DNA of 64,000 nt from Roseovarius sp. Lineage in GTDB: Bacteria > Pseudomonadota > Alphaproteobacteria > Rhodobacterales > Rhodobacteraceae. The stretch lies in the NCBI GenBank assembly GCA_002720475.1, contig PBIL01000005.1, forward strand, positions 1-64,000. The letters run 5' to 3'. Of the stretch, positions 1 through 9,100 are shown piece after piece; positions within the stretch are counted from its first letter, which is position 1; the number at the start of each line of letters is the position of its first letter. A program made the position numbers and the translations under genes. The notes under the pieces were generated by a model. The model searched no databases, had not been told where the DNA came from, and was given only the letters and a program-made list of their open reading frames with translations.

Positions 1-92
1 GGCATGTGGCATATCCTTTTCTCAGCAGAGAATTGACGGCGACTCGACACCGCCTTGATATGCCGCCCCTCAGGGCATCACCAACTTTCGCG

Positions 93-385
93 CGTTTCTC
101 GGGCCGCGATGTCACGGTCTTGCCCTATGGCCTTTCGACGCCGGTGATGTTCGTCTATCTCTTCGGCGTGATCGGGCCGATCTACTGGGCCACGCGGGAT
201 CCGCTGCTGGCCTGGCAGGTGGGGATCGGGGCGGGCTTCATCGGCGGTATCGTCGCGGCGACGGGGGCCATCGTCGGCCCGTTCCTCAAGCGGATCACGC
301 CTCGCGCGGGGATCTGCTGCACCGCATCATCGTGCCCGACGAGCCGGACATGATCGACCACGACACGCCCGCCCGCGAGGCGTAA
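93..385 (+). pseudogene. remnant of an NCS2-type nucleobase (xanthine/uracil) permease
   Basis: From about base 93 the frame encodes a stretch typical of NCS2 permeases: GRDVTVLPYGLSTPVMF, then hydrophobic helices and LKRITPRAG ending near base 306. After that the frame goes wrong. The neighbouring frame then gives a plausible permease tail, DLLHRIIVPDEPDMIDH, ending at TAA 383-385. An intact permease is several hundred residues long, so most of the core is gone and the two ends are out of frame. The normal N-terminus is also missing upstream of base 93. It lies just before guanine deaminase, a common partner of purine permeases. Family recognition is from memory. A window-edge or assembly artefact cannot be excluded. 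Confidence 0.6.
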
Positions 386-450
386 CAAGGGGCGCGGGCG
401 GCTGCGGGCCGCCCCCTCCCGCCCACCCTTCGACACGAACGAGAGCCGAC

Positions 451-1773
451 ATGACACAAAGCCTGCTTCGCGGCCGCCTCCTGACCTTCCACCGCGCCCC
501 CGAGGGGCCCGGGGATGACACGGCCTATACCTATCTGGAGGATGGCGGGCTGCTGATCGGCGACGGGCTGATCCGCGCGATGGGGCCCTTCGCGGAGCTG
601 CGCGCGCGGGCGGGCGACGCGCCGGTGACGGATCATCGCCCGCACCTGATGATGGCCGGGTTCATCGACACCCATATCCATTTTCCGCAGGTGCAGGTGA
701 TCGCCTCCTGGGGGGCGCAGCTTCTCGACTGGCTCAACACCTATACCTTCCCCGAGGAGATGCGCTTTGCCTCCGAGACGCATGGCGCGGTCATGGCGCG
801 CGCCTTCTTCGACCAGATCCTCGCCCATGGCACGACCACCGCGGTCGCCTTCTGCTCGGTTCACCGCGCCTCGGCCGAGGCCTATTTCGCCGAGGCCACG
901 CGGCGCAACATGCGGATGCTGGGCGGCAAGGTGCTGATGGACCGCAACGCGCCCGAAGGGCTGCGCGACACGCCGCAGGGCGGCTATGACGACAGCACCG
1001 CGCTGATCGCGGCCTGGCACGGGCGGGGGCGCAACGGCTATGTCATCTCGCCGCGCTTCGCCATCACCTCGAGCCCCGAACAGATGGAGATGACCGGCGC
1101 GCTGGCGCGCGAGAACCCCTCCTGCCACATCCAGACCCATCTTTCGGAAAACCGCGACGAGATCGCCTATACCGCGCAGCTCTACCCGCGGGCGCGCGAC
1201 TATCTCGATGTCTACGAGGGCTACGGCCTGCTCGGCCCGCGCACGCTGCTCGGCCATGCCATCCACCTCGAAGAGCGCGAGATCGCGGCGCTGGCCGAAA
1301 GCGGCGCGCATCCGGTCTTCTGCCCCACCTCGAACCTCTTTCTCGGCAGCGGACTTTTCGACGAGGGCGGGCTGCGCGCGCGCGGGATCGTCAGCGGCAT
1401 CGCCACCGATGTCGGTGGCGGCACCAGCTATTCGATGCTGCGCACGCTCGACGAGGGCTACAAGGTGCTGCAACTGCGCGGCCAGGCCCTGCACCCGCTG
1501 CGCGCCTTCGACTGGATCACGCGCGGCAATGCCTGCGTGCTCGGGCTCGAGGACCGGATCGGCACGCTCGATCCGGGCAGCGAGGCCGATATCGTCGTGC
1601 TCGACGCGCGCGCCACCCCGGCCATGGCGCTGCGGATGGAGCGGGCGCGGACGCTGGCCGAGGAGCTTTTCGTGCTTCAGGTCATGGGCGATGACCGCGC
1701 CATCGCCGAGGTCTATGTCGCCGGGGTGCCGACTCTGAGCGAAAGGCCACGCGAGCGGGCCGCCGCGGGCTGA
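451..1773 (+). CDS. guaD: guanine deaminase
   Basis: Amidohydrolase-superfamily enzyme that converts guanine to xanthine and ammonia in the cytoplasm (purine salvage and catabolism). The 440-residue length is normal for the family. The metal-site motifs are visible: FIDTHIHFPQ with His75 and His77, QTHLSE with His230, LLGHAIHL with His269/272, and IATDVGGGTS with Asp320. The ATG follows a GAGAGCC stretch. It sits downstream of a decayed nucleobase permease, so this purine gene may have lost its dedicated transporter. It converges on rlmJ with only 10 bases between stops. Confidence 0.95.
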   Translation: MTQSLLRGRLLTFHRAPEGPGDDTAYTYLEDGGLLIGDGLIRAMGPFAELRARAGDAPVTDHRPHLMMAGFIDTHIHFPQVQVIASWGAQLLDWLNTYTFPEEMRFASETHGAVMARAFFDQILAHGTTTAVAFCSVHRASAEAYFAEATRRNMRMLGGKVLMDRNAPEGLRDTPQGGYDDSTALIAAWHGRGRNGYVISPRFAITSSPEQMEMTGALARENPSCHIQTHLSENRDEIAYTAQLYPRARDYLDVYEGYGLLGPRTLLGHAIHLEEREIAALAESGAHPVFCPTSNLFLGSGLFDEGGLRARGIVSGIATDVGGGTSYSMLRTLDEGYKVLQLRGQALHPLRAFDWITRGNACVLGLEDRIGTLDPGSEADIVVLDARATPAMALRMERARTLAEELFVLQVMGDDRAIAEVYVAGVPTLSERPRERAAAG

Positions 1774-1783
1774 GCGCCGGGTC

Positions 1784-2566
1784 TCAGCCCTGCGCGCCGA
1801 AGACCGTGGCGGCGATCCGCGCCGCCTCTGCCGCGAGCCCGTAGGGCGGGTTGACCACGAAAAGCCCCGAGCCCGTCATCCGATGCCCGGCCCGCACCGG
1901 GGCAAAGCCCACCTCATGCCGCAGCCCGGCGGGAAAGAGATGGACAAGCCGATCCAGCATCGGCCGGTGACGGTTGTCGGCCAGGATCGGATACCAGAGC
2001 ACCAGCACCCCCACGTTCCACTTGCGCGCCAGTTGCCCGAGGGTCGCGGGGATCGTGTCATATTCGTCCTTCACCTCGTAGCTCGGATCCGAGAAGACCA
2101 TGCCCCGGCGCGGGCTTGGCGGGCAGAGCGAAAGCGCCATGTCGAATCCGTCCTGTCGGCGGATGGTCGCGGAAGCGGCCGCGAGGGTCTCCGTGAGGCG
2201 CGCATGCTCGCCCGGATGCAGCTCGGCCAGGTGAAGCCGGTCCGAAGGGCGCAGCATCTGCGTGGCAATCAGCGGCGAGCCGGGATAGGCCGAGGGGCCG
2301 TGCGCCGCGCGGGCCGCGTCAAGGCAGCGCCGATAGGGATGATCGGCGGGCAGCCGGGGTTCGAGCCGCCCGATCCCCGACGCCGCCTCACCCGTCCTGA
2401 GCGCGGCCGGGTCGCGCAGATCGTAGAGCCCGCGCCCGGCATGGGTCTCGATATAGCTCAGCGGCTTGTCCTTGGCGGTCAGATAGCCCAGCATCCACGC
2501 AAGAAGCGCGTGCTTGTGGACATCGGCGGGATTGCCCGCGTGGTAATGGTGCTGATAGCTGAGCAT
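1784..2566 (-). CDS. rlmJ: 23S rRNA (adenine2030-N6)-methyltransferase RlmJ
   Basis: SAM-dependent methyltransferase that makes N6-methyladenosine at A2030 of 23S rRNA. I chose the internal start at 2566 because it begins with the family signature MLSYQHHYHAGNPADVHKH, giving 260 residues, slightly shorter than the E. coli protein. The catalytic motif, DPPY in most relatives, reads DPSY here (Asp160, MVFSDPSYE). That is a conservative variant and the Asp is kept. A longer frame upstream would run through the promoter of the divergent aminotransferase and is not needed. Confidence 0.93.
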   Translation of the reverse strand: MLSYQHHYHAGNPADVHKHALLAWMLGYLTAKDKPLSYIETHAGRGLYDLRDPAALRTGEAASGIGRLEPRLPADHPYRRCLDAARAAHGPSAYPGSPLIATQMLRPSDRLHLAELHPGEHARLTETLAAASATIRRQDGFDMALSLCPPSPRRGMVFSDPSYEVKDEYDTIPATLGQLARKWNVGVLVLWYPILADNRHRPMLDRLVHLFPAGLRHEVGFAPVRAGHRMTGSGLFVVNPPYGLAAEAARIAATVFGAQG

Positions 2567-2621
2567 GTTTCCCGGTAGCAGGTGCCGGGGCTTCGGGAAA
2601 GACGGCAGGGAGGGGCGGGGC

Positions 2622-3782
2622 ATGATCTTTGCGGAGCGCATGGCGCGGCTGGGCACGGAATCGGCCTTTGACGTGCTCGCGCGGGCGCAGGCGCTGACGG
2701 CGCAGGGCCGCGACATCATCAATCTCGGGATCGGCCAGCCGGATTTCCCCACGCCCCCGCATATCGTCGAGGCCGCGATCGGGGCGCTGCGCGACGGCCA
2801 TCACGGCTATACCCCCGCCAACGGGATCCCCGCCCTGCGCGAGGCCGTGGCCGCCGACCTGCACCGCCGTCACGGGGTCGAGGTCGATCCCGGCCATGTC
2901 GTCATCGTGCCGGGGGGCAAGCCCACCATCTTCTTCGCCGGTCTGATGTTCGGGGAACCGGGGGCCGAGATCCTCTATCCCGATCCCGGCTTTCCGATCT
3001 ACGAATCGGTCATCCGCCATTCCGGGGCCACCCCGGTTCCGATCCCGCTCAGGGAGGAGACCGGTTTCGCCTTCGAGGCGGAGGCCGTGCTGGACCGGAT
3101 CACGCCGCGAACGCGGCTCATCATCCTCAACAGCCCCGCCAACCCCACGGGCGGCGTCACCCCGCGCGAAGAGGTGGACCGGCTGGTGGCGGGGCTCGCG
3201 GATCATCCGCAGGTGGCGGTGCTCTCGGACGAGATCTATTCCTGCATGCTCTATGACGGGCGCGCGCATGTGAGCCTGCTGCAATACCCCGAGATCCGCG
3301 ACCGGCTGATCCTGCTCGACGGCTGGTCCAAGACCTATGCCATGACCGGCTGGCGGCTGGGCTATGCCGTCTGGCCCGCGGCGGCGGTGGATCATGCCGT
3401 GCGGCTGTGCATCAACGATCATTCCTGCGTCAATGCGGCGGCGCAACATGCGGGGCTGGCCGCGCTCACCGGCCCGCAGGACGCGGTGGCCGCGATGATG
3501 GCGGCCTTCGACGCGCGGCGGCGGTTGATCGTGGCGGCGCTCGACAGCCTGCCGGGCATGCGCTGCGCGCGCCCCGGCGGGGCCTTCTACGCCTTTCCCA
3601 GTATCGAGGGCACGGGGATGAGCGCGACGCAGGCGCAGGACCGGTTTCTCGAAGAGGCCGGTGTGGCGACCATCGCGGGCACCTCCTTTGGCGCGGGGGG
3701 CGAGGGGTTCCTGCGGTTTTCCTATGCCAGTTCCGAGGAAAACATCGAACGGGCAATCGAGCGCATCCGCGCGATCCTGTGA
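2622..3782 (+). CDS. class I/II pyridoxal-phosphate aminotransferase
   Basis: Fold-type I aminotransferase of 386 residues, probably aspartate- or aromatic-type. NSPANPTGG lies at about 170-178 and SDEIYS at about 202-207. The PLP lysine is Lys237 in DGWSKTYAMTGWRLGY. The ATG at 2622 follows a purine-rich GGGAGGGGCGGGG ribosome site. An upstream in-frame ATG at 2565 would overlap the divergent rlmJ start and is unlikely. Substrate cannot be decided from sequence. A strong hairpin follows the stop. Confidence 0.88.
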   Translation: MIFAERMARLGTESAFDVLARAQALTAQGRDIINLGIGQPDFPTPPHIVEAAIGALRDGHHGYTPANGIPALREAVAADLHRRHGVEVDPGHVVIVPGGKPTIFFAGLMFGEPGAEILYPDPGFPIYESVIRHSGATPVPIPLREETGFAFEAEAVLDRITPRTRLIILNSPANPTGGVTPREEVDRLVAGLADHPQVAVLSDEIYSCMLYDGRAHVSLLQYPEIRDRLILLDGWSKTYAMTGWRLGYAVWPAAAVDHAVRLCINDHSCVNAAAQHAGLAALTGPQDAVAAMMAAFDARRRLIVAALDSLPGMRCARPGGAFYAFPSIEGTGMSATQAQDRFLEEAGVATIAGTSFGAGGEGFLRFSYASSEENIERAIERIRAIL

Positions 3783-3809
3783 GACTGCCTTGCCGCCCCG
3801 CCGGAAAAT

Positions 3810-3836
3810 CCCCCGCGCGGAACCTCCGCGCGGGGG
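3810..3836 (-). terminator. perfect 11-bp hairpin, probable terminator, possibly two-way
   Basis: CCCCCGCGCGG (3810-3820) pairs with CCGCGCGGGGG (3826-3836) across a 5-base loop. Read on the minus strand the stem is followed by GATTTT, so it fits best as terminator of the small minus-strand gene at 3880-4047. It also lies 28 bases past the aminotransferase stop and may stop that transcript too. Confidence 0.6.
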
Positions 3837-3879
3837 TGGCTTGCCCGGAGGTCCGGGCAGGAGGAGAGCCGGAACGCGC

Positions 3880-4047
3880 CTAGGACGAGTGCCCGGTCAG
3901 GCCGGTCACCGTGACGGGGCTGGGGATGAGACTGACAACCGGTGCGGGATCGCGCTCGCCACTCACGCCGCGCTCCCGATACATGAACACCCCCGTCACG
4001 ATCAGCCCCCCGAGCAGGACGGCCCGGAGGATAGTGGCAACCCGCAT
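3880..4047 (-). CDS. small single-pass membrane protein, 55 residues
   Basis: Unrecognised. The frame starts MRVATILRAVLLGGLIV and ends TGLTGHSS. One hydrophobic segment spans residues 4-22, followed by a charged YRERGVSGERD and a short Pro/Val-rich tail, probably facing the periplasm. The ATG is preceded on its strand by GGAGCAAGGATC, a good ribosome site, and the gene is followed by a hairpin with a T-run. These three signals together make it a credible gene despite its size. No function can be assigned. Confidence 0.5.
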   Translation of the reverse strand: MRVATILRAVLLGGLIVTGVFMYRERGVSGERDPAPVVSLIPSPVTVTGLTGHSS

Positions 4048-4220
4048 GATCCTTGCTCCATGGTCCCGGACATCACACGCCTGAACCGATCAGGCCGGGC
4101 AAAGGTGCCGGAAGCGCGCGTGGTGAGGCAATAGCATCGGCCTGTTATCCGATAACATGGGGAAAATCCGTGCTTTGCCGCCCCTCTGTCCGTGCTATCT
4201 GGGGGGAAGGGAGATACCCG

Positions 4221-4766
4221 ATGCGAGTCATCCTGCCGCTGCTTCTGAGCCTTGCCATGTCCGGCCCCGCCCGTCCCGATCCCGTGCCGCTCGACTATGA
4301 CCCGCCGCCGCTCTCGGCATGGAGCTACGTCAGCGACCAGGTCATGGGCGGGGTGAGCGAGGGAGGCGCCGCTGTAGACGGCGATCACCTGCGCCTGAGC
4401 GGAGAGGTGAGCACGGCCAACCGCGGTGGCTTCATCCAGACGCGGGTGCGGCTTGCAAGGCGCTTTCCGGCGGGGGCGGCGGGTCTCGTGATCCGCGTGC
4501 GCGGCAATGGCGAGCGCTATTTCGTGCATCTGCGGACCACCGGCACCGTGTTGCCCTGGCAGTATTACCAGGCAGGATTCGAGGCCGGGACCGATTGGCA
4601 GGTGCTGCGGCTGCCCTTCACGGCCTTTCGTCCCTCGGGCGCGCTCCTGCGCGCGGCACCCCGGCCCGGCACGGTGACAAGCGTCGGTTTCGTGGCCTTC
4701 GGGCGGGACCATCGCGCCGATCTCGAGGCGGTCTGGCTCGGGCTCTACGCGGAGCCGGACCGATGA
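4221..4766 (+). CDS. CIA30-family (NDUFAF1-like) protein with signal peptide
   Basis: A 181-residue protein with a hydrophobic leader at residues 1-19 (MRVILPLLLSLAMSGPARP), so probably exported. The body matches the CIA30/galactose-binding-like fold: WSYVSDQVMGGVSEG, then LSGEVSTANRGGFIQTR, YFVHLRTTG and SVGFVAFGR. In eukaryotes CIA30 assists complex I assembly; the role of bacterial secreted members is not established. The start is set by GGGGAAGGGAGA just upstream. Its TGA overlaps the next ATG, so it is coupled to the glycosylase gene. Confidence 0.8.
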   Translation: MRVILPLLLSLAMSGPARPDPVPLDYDPPPLSAWSYVSDQVMGGVSEGGAAVDGDHLRLSGEVSTANRGGFIQTRVRLARRFPAGAAGLVIRVRGNGERYFVHLRTTGTVLPWQYYQAGFEAGTDWQVLRLPFTAFRPSGALLRAAPRPGTVTSVGFVAFGRDHRADLEAVWLGLYAEPDR

Positions 4767-5428
4767 ACGCCGCGCGCCCCGCATCGCCAGGCGAGGGGGT
4801 GAAGGAGCGGATCATCACCGACAGGGCCGGGATCGCCGAGGGAACGGCCTATCTGGCCCGCCGCTGCCCGCGCATGGCCCATGCGATTTCCCTGGTGGAC
4901 GAGGTGCCGCTGCGCTGGCGCGGTGACGGGTTCGAGGCGCTTCTGGGCGCGATCGTGAGCCAGCAGGTGAGCGTGGCCGCCGCCGACGCGATCCTCGGGC
5001 GGATGCGCGCGGCGGGGCTCATGACGCCGCAGGCCATCGGCGCGAGCGAGGAGGACAGCCTGCGCGCCGCCGGGCTCAGCCGGCAGAAGGTGCGGTATCT
5101 GCGCGCCCTGGCCGATGCCGATCTCGATTACGAGGGTCTGCGCCGCAGGCCGACGGAGGAGGTCATCGCCACGCTGACCGCGATCCCCGGCATCGGCACA
5201 TGGACCGCCGAGATCTACGCGATGTTCAGCCTTGGCCGCGCCGATGTCTTTGCGCCCGGCGATCTGGCACTGCAGGAATCGGCGCGGCTGCTCTACGATC
5301 TGCCCGAACGCCCGAAACCCGCCGCGTTCCGCGCGATGGCCGAGGCCTGGTCCCCCTGGCGCGCGGTTGCGGCGCGCGTGCTCTGGGCCTATTACCGCGT
5401 GGCCAAGGACAGGGAAGGGATCCTATGA
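4763..5428 (+). CDS. DNA-3-methyladenine glycosylase, AlkA type (HhH-GPD)
   Basis: Base-excision repair glycosylase of 221 residues that removes alkylated bases. The helix-hairpin-helix is IPGIGTWTAE (141-150) and the catalytic Asp is Asp167 in VFAPGDLAL. EALLGAIVSQQVS (58-70) is also typical. It lacks the N-terminal domain of E. coli AlkA (282 residues), as most alphaproteobacterial relatives do. The ATG overlaps the preceding stop and its own stop overlaps the following ATG, so three functionally unrelated genes are translationally coupled. Confidence 0.88.
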   Translation: MNAARPASPGEGVKERIITDRAGIAEGTAYLARRCPRMAHAISLVDEVPLRWRGDGFEALLGAIVSQQVSVAAADAILGRMRAAGLMTPQAIGASEEDSLRAAGLSRQKVRYLRALADADLDYEGLRRRPTEEVIATLTAIPGIGTWTAEIYAMFSLGRADVFAPGDLALQESARLLYDLPERPKPAAFRAMAEAWSPWRAVAARVLWAYYRVAKDREGIL

Positions 5429-6090
5429 CACGGGTATTGCAAGCAGGGCGGCGCGCGCCTCTTTCGGGGGAGACGCGCTCGGCGGTCGTGTTCCTGCACG
5501 GCTATGGCGCGAATGGCGCGGATCTTCTGGGGCTTGCCGATCCGCTGGCCGAGCATCTGCCCGACACGCTCTTTGTCGCGCCCGACGCGCCCGAGAGCAT
5601 TCCGGGCATGCCCTTCGGCCTGCAATGGTTCCCGATCCCCTGGATCGACGGATCGAGCGAGGAGGAGGCCGAGCGCGGGCTGCTGGCCGCCGCGCGCGAT
5701 CTTGACGCCTTTCTCGATGCGCTGATGGTGGACGAGGATCTGCTGCCCGAACAGGTGGTGCTTTTCGGCTTCTCGCAGGGCACGATGATGGCGCTGCATG
5801 TCGCGCCGCGCCGCGAGGATGCGGTGGCGGGGGTGGTGGCGTTTTCCGGGCGGCTGCTGCGGCCCGACTTGCTGGCCGACGAGACGCGCAGCCGCCCGCC
5901 GGTCCTGCTCGTGCATGGCGATGCCGATGACGTGGTGCCGGTGCAGTCCCTGCCGCAGGCCGCCGAGGCGTTGCAGGGCGCGGGCTGGCAGGATGTCTAT
6001 GCCCATGTGATGAAGGGCACCGCCCACGGGATTGCGCCCGACAGGCTTTCGGTGGCGCTCGCCTTCATGCGCGACAAGCTCGGGCTCTGA
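5425..6090 (+). CDS. alpha/beta hydrolase, phospholipase/carboxylesterase family
   Basis: Serine hydrolase of 221 residues in the YpfH/acyl-protein thioesterase-like family. FLHGYGANG (23-31) forms the oxyanion side, GFSQG carries the nucleophile Ser117, HGDADDVVP the Asp and GTAHGI the His. No signal peptide, so cytoplasmic. The start ATG overlaps the previous stop, with AGGGAAGGGA as ribosome site. Natural ester substrate unknown. Confidence 0.85.
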   Translation: MTRVLQAGRRAPLSGETRSAVVFLHGYGANGADLLGLADPLAEHLPDTLFVAPDAPESIPGMPFGLQWFPIPWIDGSSEEEAERGLLAAARDLDAFLDALMVDEDLLPEQVVLFGFSQGTMMALHVAPRREDAVAGVVAFSGRLLRPDLLADETRSRPPVLLVHGDADDVVPVQSLPQAAEALQGAGWQDVYAHVMKGTAHGIAPDRLSVALAFMRDKLGL

Positions 6091-6157
6091 GCGGGCGCGG
6101 GTCGTGCTTGCCGACCCGTCAGGACGGGTCCGCGTTTGCGCGTGAATGTCGCCGCTC

Positions 6158-9100
6158 TCATTCCGCCGCGCGCAGGGGCGGGTCGCCGCGCGCGCGCAGC
6201 ACCTCGGCGATATCCTCGGGGCGGGGGGCAGCCGTCTCCTCGTCTTCCCCATAGCCCGGAGGGGCGGGGCGCTCGTCCGGCCAGAGGATCTCGGCCTGCC
6301 GCATCCGGCGCGCGGCGCGGTCGAGCGCCCAGTCGCGCGCCGCCGCGCTCGAGCGGCCCAGCGACAGCGCCGAGAGCATCCGCGCGAACCACAGGACATA
6401 GGTTGTGGCCCAGACCCTGAGCGCCAGCATCGCCGGGGTGAAGATCAGCGTCAGCACCGTTGCGATGCCGAGCCCGAAGACCACTGCCGTCGCCAGCTGC
6501 TTCCACCACAGCGCGGTGGGGCTGTCGAAGGAATAGCCGCCATTCACGAAATCGAGGCTGAGGCCGAACATCATCGGCGCAAGCCCCGCCATGGTGGTGA
6601 TCGTGGTCAGCATCACCGGGCGCAGACGGTCCTGGGCGGTCCGGGTGATCGCCTGAAGCCGCGGCATGTAGGCGGAATATTCCTGATAGGTGTCGATCAG
6701 CACGATGTTGTTGTTCACCACGATCCCCGCCAGCGCGACAATGCCCGTGCCGGTCATGATGATCGAGAACGGCTGGTTCATGACCAGCATCCCCACCAGA
6801 ACCCCGGTGGTCGAGAGCACCACTGCCAGGAGAACGAGAACCGCGTTGTAGACGCTGTTGAACTGCGCCAGCAGGATGATGAACATGAGACCGAGCGCCC
6901 CCGCGAAGGCCTTTTGCAGGAAGGCGCCGGATTCCTCCTGGTCTTCCTGGTCACCGGTCCATTCATACGCGATGCCCGGCGGCACCACCCCCGACGAGAG
7001 CCAGTCGCTCAGCCGCTCGATGCGTTCGTTGGCGGTGATCGGCACGCTGTGGTCGCTGCCATCCGCCCCGCGCACCGTCGTCGTCAGCCCGTCGCGCACC
7101 GCCGCCTTGACGTCGAAGAAGCGCGTCTGGTCGATCCGGTCGATCTGTGCGAGCTGCTCCACCGGCTTGCGGGTGATGAAGTTCGACAGCGGCACGAGGC
7201 CGTTCGGCGTTGTCACCTTGAGCGCGTCGAGGGTCGAGAGGAAGCGGTCCTCCTCGGGCAGGCGCACGCGGATCTCCACCTCCTCGTCGCTGCCGGGGAT
7301 GCGCATGGTGTCGAGGAGCACGCCGCGCGTGACAAGCTGGACCATGATGCCCACGGTCGCCACATCGGCCCCGAACCGGCCCGCGCGTTCCACATCCACG
7401 TCGATCTGCCAGTCGATGCCGGGCAGGGGCAGCGTGTCCTCGATCTGGTAGAGCCCTTCGGTTTCCTCGAACCGCGCGCGCGCCTCTTCGGTAAAGCGCA
7501 TCAGCGCCGCCCAGTCATCGCCCCGGATGCGCAGATGCACGGGCTTGGCGGAGGCCGGGCCGCGCGACTGTCCGAGGATCTCGACCTTGATCCCCGGAAT
7601 GCGCTGCAGCTTTTCAGAGAGATCGTCGATGACGGCATTGCCGTCAAAGCGCGGGTCCGTGACGTGCCGGCGCACGGGCAGATCGAGGACGGGGATGGTG
7701 AACCAGGTCTCGGTGATCTGGGGCCGCTTCTCCCAGGGGATGGTTTCGAACTGGACCTGGCCGATCGTGTCGCGCGGCGGCTGCGTGCCGCCGGTATTGT
7801 TGTCAAGCCCGCTGTCGCCGGCGAAGGCGAACACCGTCTCGACCCCGGGATGGGCGCGCACGATCTCCTCGACCTGACGCACCAGCGCGTCCTTCTGCCC
7901 GATCGAGAGGTTGCCGCGCCCGCGCACATAGACGATGGCCTGTTCCGGCTCGGTATCGACAAAGAATTCGGTGCCGTTGTTGTTGTTCATGTAGAACAGG
8001 AGCACCGTGCCCACGAACACGAAGACCGCGCCGAAGGTCACGAGCGGCATGACCGGGTTGGCGACGATGGCATGGATCGTCCAGCCGAAGGCAGACCGGC
8101 GATAGCCCGCAGCGACCCGCGGCTTGCGCTGCGGCCGCGCCCGGCGCAGGAGCCCGCGCAGCGCATTGCCGCCCCGGCGCGGGATCGCCATGAGCCCGAT
8201 CAGCACCACCACCACCGCGCCGATGCCCAGCCCGACGAGCGCCACGACCCCCAGCATCAGGCCGAAGACCGCGGCAAGGGTGGGAACGACCGAGCCAAGG
8301 ATGGCGGCCCCGTCCATCTGGGCGAAGGCGGCGCTGACCCGTTCGAGCAGCACCGGCATGGTCCGCCCCGCCAGCAGCGCGGCACCCGCCGCCAGCGGCA
8401 GCAGCGCCAGATGCCAGAGCCAGAACGCCCCGGCCAGCGCGTCGATGCCCCGGTTGAACCAGCGCTCGAGCCGCCCCGTCACCCCGCCGAGCACCGGCAG
8501 ATAGACCAGCGCCACCAGCAGCGACGCCGAGAGCACGAAGATCAGCGTGACCGGCAGCATCCCCATGAACTGCCCCGGCACGCCGGGCCAGAAGAGCATC
8601 GGCAAAAAGGCGCAGAGCGTCGTCGCCGTGGAGCTGACCACCGGCCAGAACATGCGCTTGGCGGCGGCGACATAGGCGGTCATCGGGCCTTCGCCCTCGC
8701 CGATGCGTTTGTCGGCGTATTCCACGACCACGATGGCCCCGTCCACCAGCATCCCCACGGCAAGGATCAGGCCGAACATGACGATGTTGGAGACGGTCAC
8801 GCCCATCACGGCGAGCAGCGCGAAACACAGAAGGAAGGAGGTCGGGATGGCAAAGCCCACCAGCAGGGCGGGCCGGATGCCGAGCGCGGCAAGCGTCACG
8901 ATCATCACCAGCGCGATGGCGGTCAGCACCGAGCCCTCGAGCTGGCTGACCATCGAGGCCACGGTGCGCGACTGGTCGTTGGAGGTGCCGACCGAGACCA
9001 CGGCGCGCAGCTCCTCCGGCCAGCCCTTTTCGGCCTCGGCCACGGTGCGGCGCACCACATCGGCCGTGTCGATGATGTTGAACCCCTTGCGCTTGACCAC

